Assembly (NCBI RefSeq): GCF_026151205.1
Contig: NC_087075.1
Location: 14,213,628-14,277,627, forward strand
DNA from: Bolinopsis microptera
Lineage: Eukaryota > Ctenophora > Tentaculata > Lobata > Bolinopsidae
Reading direction: 5' to 3'
DNA: 64,000 nt
In this document: positions 58,698 to 64,000 of the stretch, one piece after another
Layout: every line of letters begins with the position of its first letter
Numbering within the stretch: the stretch's first letter is position 1
Program-made: the position numbers and the translations under genes
Notes under the pieces: generated by a model
Database searches by the model: none
Seen by the model: the letters and a program-made list of their open reading frames with translations, nothing else
What the model was told of the DNA's origin: nothing

Positions 58698-61600
58698 TTA
58701 ACCCAGTCCGTAACTAAGACACTGCAATGCTAGTGATAGTTTATCCTTTAACATTGAGTAAGAACGGTAGAGTGGTATTGAGATCCTCTGTCCACAGGTA
58801 GAAGCCATGGGCAGGGCGTTCCTAGAGTCGTGTTGTATGTCTACTGTGATACTGATCCTGTCACGTGACCGCTCAGTGTTGTGGTCCAGTGGAGGAAGAG
58901 TCGAGCTTCCTGGAGTAAATACAGGGGGTTACAGGGGGTAACATTTGGGGGGGGGGGGAGGGGGGGGAGGGGTACGTCATTTAACTATAGATCGTATATT
59001 CAGATACAATTGAGGTACTGGAAGTTTTATTCCAGTCGGAGGAAGCTTACTACAGGAAGCTTAGCTTTAATTCATATATTCCAAATTCTGTCCCACTTTC
59101 AAATGCGACAATTTCTGAACACAAATTTGACAGATTTGACGGACTTTTTGCTCAATGACCAATTAATAAGTAAACTGATGATGGTATGAAACCGAATTGA
59201 GGTACTGCAGGGAGTCTAAATTCCGAATAAAATTGCAAAATCATATTGTCCTAATCTCTGTCCCATTTCAGTTTTTGAAGATAAAATTTCCAGGACCGAA
59301 ATTTTACAGTTTTGACTGATTTTTTCACCTGCAACCAATTAGTAAGTCAACTATAGATACCAAATGACACGATTGAGGTGCTGGAAGTTCGATTCCGGTC
59401 GGAGGAAGCCCACAGCAGAAAGCTTAACAAAACGAAAAGTTGTATTTTCAAAAGTCTGTCCCATTTTCAAATATGAAATTTTCAGAACACAAATTTGACA
59501 GATTGGATGAAATTTTTGCCCAGAAACCAATTAGTCAGTTAATTGATGATGGTATGAAACCAAATTGAGGTACTGGGAGTCAAAATCCCGAATAAAATTG
59601 CAAAATTGTATTGTCCCAATCTCTGTCCCATTTTCAGTTTTTGAAGATGAAATTTCCAGGACCGAAATTTTACAGTTTTTACTGATTTTTTCACCTGCAA
59701 CCAATTAATAAGTCAACTATAGATACCAAATGACACGATTGAGGTGCTGGAAGTTTGATTTCGGTCGGAGGAAGCTTACTAGAGAAAGCGTTACAAAACG
59801 AAAATTCATATTTTTCAAAAGTCTGTCCCATTTTCAAATATGAAAATTTCTGAACACAAATTTGACAGATTTGATTTATTTTTTGTTCAGTGACCAATTA
59901 GTTAGTTAACTGAGGGTGGTATGAGTCCAAATTGAGGTACTGGAAGTCAAAATTTTGGATTTCGTAATGTCCGAAATAAGAAATTGAAATTGAAAGTGAA
60001 CTTGTACCTGTAGCGAAGTAGAGCAGTTGTTGTCTCTCGGCTTGGTTCATATCCTTTACGATCTTCCAGAACCACCTCTTGAACTGTTCAAGACGTTTCT
60101 GACTGCAGCCGATGCTGTTAACGAAGGTGATAATACTACACAGCTTCTCAAATGGGATTTCTCCACACCCCCCGGACAGGAGGAGAGTCAGATCTTCAGC
60201 TGTTAGTCCTGTGAAGAGATGTCACATTACGAGGGTATTAATTAATTAATTAATTAATTATTATTTAATTATTTAATATAGAGGATAATACTGAGGTGAT
60301 CATAACAGTTAAGTGTTGTTAGTCACTGCTCTTGCTCTAGTGTAGCATCTTGCTCTATACTAAAACAGGAAGATGAATCATGCTACTACTCACTTAGATA
60401 ACCACTAAATGGCTACTACTAATTAGTTTAATTATTTAATTTAGTTTAATTAGTTTAATTTAGTTAAATTAGTTTTCACTGAACATGAAAAGTACTGACC
60501 TGCTAGTACATGGGGAGGGATGATATCTGTAAAGCCCTGTTTTAGTGCCGCCAACTCCTCCTTTACTGAGTGCACCATGAGCTGCTCGCTGTAACCCTGA
60601 ACAATACCCTCTCTTTTACTTATATCCCTCCTTACTACCTTCAGTTCTACTAGTTACTAATTATGTAGTATTAATTATGTAGTACTGTAAAGTAATGTTA
60701 GAACTTTAGAACATTTCATACAATTACAATAGTTTGGGATCAGCTGTTTTCTAAGTGTTAAAGTGTTAAATACATAGACATGTAGGGGGGGGGGGGGGCC
60801 AATGGCATAAAATGGCATAAAATGGCTTAAAATGGAGACTTTTTCTATGGAGAAAATGTAAAAACCCATGAGTAATTCTCCATTTTCTCCATTTTATGCC
60901 ATGCATTTTGTCTTCGAAATTTCATCTTTAACACCATTTAACACCTAAATTGGACATCCTAGCATGTTTATTTACGCTTACTAGGGGCGTAACAAGCTTA
61001 TGAAAGCTCATAGTAGGCTACTAGATGCTTATACTAGGTTAGTAGAGGCACACTTCAGGCAAACTCATAATTACTCAAGCCTAGTGTAAAGTTATTTCTA
61101 CAGGCTACAGCAGGAGTGAGTAATAGGGGAGAGTAATAGGCACTGAGAAGTGAGACCTACATCCTCGACAGTCGAAACAAGCTCGCACTGCAAAGGTGTA
61201 CTAATTATGTAGTATTAATTATGTAGTACTGTAAAGTAATGTTAGAACTTTAGAACATTTCATACAATTACGATAGTTTGGGATCAGTTGTTTTCTGAGT
61301 GTTAAATACATGTACAGCGAAAGATTTCAATTTTCAATAGCTTGTGTTTTGAAGTGTGTAGTGTGTCTGTTACCTGTATGTACTCCTCTACATTCAGCTT
61401 AGTGAGAGGCAGCTGACTTCCACCAGGTTTCAGTTCACGTGATCTGCCGTTTATCTGGGGGAGAGGGGTTATTAGTAGAGGGAGAGGGGTTATTAGTAGG
61501 GGGAGAGGGGTTATTAGTAGGGGGAGAGGGGTTATTATCTGGGGGAGAGGGGTTATTAGTAGGGGGAGAGGGGTTATAAGTAGGGGGAGAGGGGTTACTA

Positions 61601-64000
61601 GTAGGGGAGAGAGGGGTTATTAGTAGGGGAGAGGGGTTACTAGTAGGGGGAGATGGGTTATAAGTAGGGGGAGAGGGGTTACTAGTAGGGGAGAGAGGGG
61701 TTACTAGTAGGGGAGAGGGGTTACTAGTAGGGGGAGAGGGGTTATTAGTAGGGGAGAGAGGGGTTATTAGTAGGGGGAGAGGGGTTATTAGTAGGGGGAG
61801 AGGGGTTATTAGTAGGGGGAGAGGGGTTACTAGTAGGGGAGAGAGGGGTTATTAGTAGGGGGAGAGAGGTTATTAGTAGGGGGAGAGGGGTTAATAGTAG
61901 GGGGAGAGGGGTTATTAGTAGGGGGAGAGGGGTTATTAGTAGGGGGAGAGAGGGGTTATTAGTAGGGGGAGAGAGGGGTTATTAGTAGGGAGAGAGGGGT
62001 TATTAGTAGGGGGAGAGAGGGGTTATTAGTAGGGGGAGAGGGGTTATTAGTAGGGGGAGAGGGGTTATTAGTAGGGGGAGAGGGGTTATTAGTAGGGGGA
62101 GAGGGGTTATTAGTAGGGGGAGAGAGGGGTTTCAATCGCGCGACGGGCGTCCTCCTCGCGCAATACAATTACACGTAAGCGCAGACCTTTAACCGGCGAT
62201 AATTTCGGATATGAAATACATTTTTCCATGGGACTAAAAGCAACTGATAGTTATCACTCCCCTCTATCAGAAACAACTGTAAAGTCAATTTCGAGAGAAT
62301 TTTCCTGAAGACCCCCCTGCCCCCTTAAAACAGCAATGCCAATCGATGCCAATTTTACCAAAAGTTGAGGAATAAATAGAGAAATAACCAATAATTGCCC
62401 CAATTAACTAATTAACTAATTACCTCGACCTCGAAAGTACAAGGATACACCTCCACAAACTCCGCCTCCGTCATCCACTTAGCATCATTCAACATAGCCC
62501 TGAGTCCCTCGTACAGGTCACTGTTATAGAACGCTAGATCAGCCCAACACAGCTCCCTCCCCAGCAAGTACTTCCACACGTGTCTGCACAGTTTAATAGG
62601 CAGGGTCTGCTTAAACCAGAGGGCCAGTCCCAGGAACCTGCCACACGCTCGGAACCCCTCTATTCTCTGCTTGTAGAGGAGAGAGTTGTTGTGGTAGAGG
62701 GAGGGGTCCCAGGGGAGGGGCGACATGTTCTCAGCTTGTTCGGGGAGTCTCCCCGGACACTGGAATAGTGGGAGAGTTTTGTCTGGGTACTTGGTCTTGT
62801 CTCTGAGGGAGGAGCACAGGACACTGAACCATCCTGAGGGAGGAGGGTAACTAGTAGTATAACTATGGTGACTAGTAGTGTAACTAAGGTAACTAGTAGT
62901 GTAACTAAGGTAACTAGTAGTGTAACTATGGATGAGGGTGCCGGTTAATGTCGCCATTATGAGGAATGTACTGTTATTTGGTTCTTTATTTTCTTAATGT
63001 AAGATAAGAAAGCAGCTTTGTGCTTTACACTATCTGTTATCTAGAACTTGAGTGTGCCATTAACTAATTAACTAATTATCTCACCTCTATTCACACCAGG
63101 ACCCCCACCCTCTTCTCCCTCGAACTTAACGCTGTAGTTAACAGGGTGGAGTTGTGTCATCTCCAACAGAGCTTTAATAGAGTCAGATAGAAGTCTGCTT
63201 CTATTAATGTAGATGTGTAGATTGTAGATACGAGGAGGCAGATCCCTCATCTCCTGCCTGTTCTGGGATTGTACCAGCAGTTTAACTTCCTTTATCTGCC
63301 TGATGAACCTAAACATGGTACTGTTAGATACGTGAAGTAGTGTACAGTGTACAGTGTACAGTGTACAGTGTACAGTGTACAGTGTACAGTGTACAGTGTA
63401 CAGTGTACAGTGCACAGTGTACAGTGTACAGTGTACAGTATACAGTGTACAGTGTACAGTGTACAGTGTACAGTGCACAGTGTACAGTGTACAGTGTACA
63501 GTGTACACTCTCCTTTACAGGTGAAGTGATAGACATTATCTTTTTATTGGTTTCCAAAATCCAGAGTGAACTGAGGTTGTAAGTTGACCTGAATTTAAAC
63601 CAGTGTTGGTAAGTTGGTTAGTATCTGAATTCTGAGAACAGTTGGCTGTGAGCCAGTGAGTTGACAAGATGATAAACTACAGTCTAATATTTCTCAGAGA
63701 AACACAACTGACCTTGCAGTTTTACCAGAGTAGCAAGCCTTGAGATTAAGAACACTATCCTTTTCAATACCAGGTCCCTCTCCCAGGTAGTACGTACTAA
63801 ATACCCGGGTTGTGGACTCAAACGAGGACAGGAACTCTGCAGGAGTGTATTTAAGGAGCTTGCTCTTTCTTTTAAGAGCCTGTTTCAGGGACTCTTTCCC
63901 TCTCCAGCAGTTAGCTGACTCCTTCTTATCAGATGTGTAGACGGTGGAGAAGAGAGTTTCTCTGGTTGCCATGGGAGTGAGGAGGTGAGGTTGTAGAGCC
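58698..64000 (-). CDS. UBR5-like: HECT E3 ubiquitin ligase, UBR5/HYD-like, C-terminal part
   Basis: Seven exons on the minus strand: 64000-63713 (continues beyond the window), 63308-63085, 62833-62424, 61454-61374, 60596-60500, 60208-60008 and 58909-58698. All junction phases agree. The HECT domain is complete: VKFEGEEGGGPGV, then FRACGRFLGLALWFKQ and KYLLGRELCWADLAF of the N-lobe, ELKPGG, a C-lobe entry FKRWFWKIV, and the catalytic Cys in LPMASTCGQRISIPLY. HECT ligases take ubiquitin on this Cys before passing it to substrates. The EGEEGxGxGV, LGRxxxWxDxAF and RFKRWFW-like segments fit UBR5/HYD best. The protein ends YGLG, with Tyr where most HECT enzymes have Phe four residues from the end. 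Upstream domains (UBA, UBR box, MLLE) lie outside the window, so the subfamily call is less sure than HECT. Confidence 0.92.
58948..58972. repeat. G-rich homopolymer tract
   Basis: Runs of G broken by single A lie 40 bp upstream of the acceptor of the last HECT exon. Confidence 0.9.
59008..59960. repeat. ~365-bp tandem repeat in a HECT intron
   Basis: Copies start near 59008, 59371 and 59738 at ATTGAGGTRCTGGAAG. Each copy consists of two related halves, seen in the second GAGGTACTG at 59193 and 59565. About 2.6 diverged copies lie in the intron between the last two exons. Confidence 0.85.
60235..60292. repeat. (TTAA)n and TTA-rich low complexity
   Basis: A TTAA tetranucleotide run followed by TATTTAATTA sequence, in the intron between HECT exons 60596-60500 and 60208-60008. 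Confidence 0.85.
60653..61316. repeat. Direct ~120-bp duplication with hairpin between
   Basis: 60653-60772 and 61198-61316 are direct copies containing TAATTATGTAGTACTGTAAA. Between them lies a G run (about 60785-60797) and a hairpin whose arms read GGCATAAAATGG (60803) and CCATTTTATGCC (60889). All lie in one HECT intron. Confidence 0.8.
61455..62130. repeat. ~23-bp G-rich minisatellite in a HECT intron
   Basis: About 28 copies of GGGGAGAGGGGTTATTAGTA with small length changes. It begins at the acceptor of exon 61454-61374, so on the minus strand the array ends in a CCCCTCTCCCCCAG acceptor. From 62131 to 62423 nothing else is seen. Confidence 0.95.
62847..62930. repeat. 22-bp tandem repeat, 4 copies
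   Basis: Units of GTAACTAGTAGTGTAACTAA type lie directly upstream of the acceptor of HECT exon 62833-62424. Confidence 0.9.
63341..63508. repeat. 7-bp repeat (TGTACAG)24
   Basis: Twenty-four units, three of them with a single substitution (GCACAG or TATACAG). The unit contains the palindrome TGTACA, so either strand can fold on itself. It lies 33 bp upstream of the acceptor of HECT exon 63308-63085. Confidence 0.97.

Noticed and set aside
61959-62168. Pro/Asn-rich protein
   Set aside because: It is a frame through the G-rich minisatellite in a HECT intron.

Overview
This is a piece of an animal nuclear genome, probably from an invertebrate. The evidence is spliced genes with GT-AG introns (many under 150 bp), a SMYD-type SET/MYND methyltransferase gene, the HECT end of a UBR5/HYD-like ubiquitin ligase, tRNA-derived SINEs, DNA transposons and long tandem arrays. 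I cannot name the species. A non-bilaterian such as a sponge or cnidarian is only a guess.

Layout. Positions 1-6100 are gene-poor, with fragments of dispersed elements and small tandem repeats. A single-exon gene at 6200-7036 (+) encodes a beta-trefoil lectin joined to an aerolysin-type module. Positions 8490-10022 hold CG-rich palindromic repeats. From 31205 down to 10669 on the minus strand lies one nine-exon SMYD4-like gene. Its exon lengths sum to an exact multiple of three (680 aa).

Inside intron 3 of that gene, which would otherwise be about 124 bp, sits a 14.67 kb DNA transposon (13005-27678). Its terminal inverted repeats are about 1.39 kb and look almost identical. It carries four co-oriented spliced genes, all on the minus strand: a DDE_Tnp_4 (Harbinger/ISL2EU-like) transposase with a probable THAP-like start, a C2H2 multi-zinc-finger protein, a YqaJ/lambda-exonuclease-type nuclease, and a zinc-finger/Ulp1 (C48) cysteine protease. 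The catalytic residues of the transposase, nuclease and protease are readable, and the protease and nuclease frames overlap. Transposase plus YqaJ is a combination I know from ISL2EU elements. The added protease and zinc-finger protein make this element the best candidate here for an undescribed system.

A 22.1 kb satellite (34496-56630, about 295 copies of a 75-bp unit) separates the SMYD4-like gene from the HECT gene. Its core units look identical by eye, while its edges carry variants. Read on the minus strand, each unit looks like a polypyrimidine tract, a branch point and a 3' splice site. Right of it are a non-autonomous DNA element (56880-58352) and seven exons of the HECT ligase gene (58698 to past 64000, minus strand). 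The introns of that gene are filled with minisatellites.

How the pieces relate. The host genes are ordinary and unrelated to each other. What is unusual is the repeat biology: a young multi-gene transposon in a tiny intron, tandem duplications that fall on splice sites and exon ends of the SMYD4-like gene, and a very homogeneous satellite next to it.
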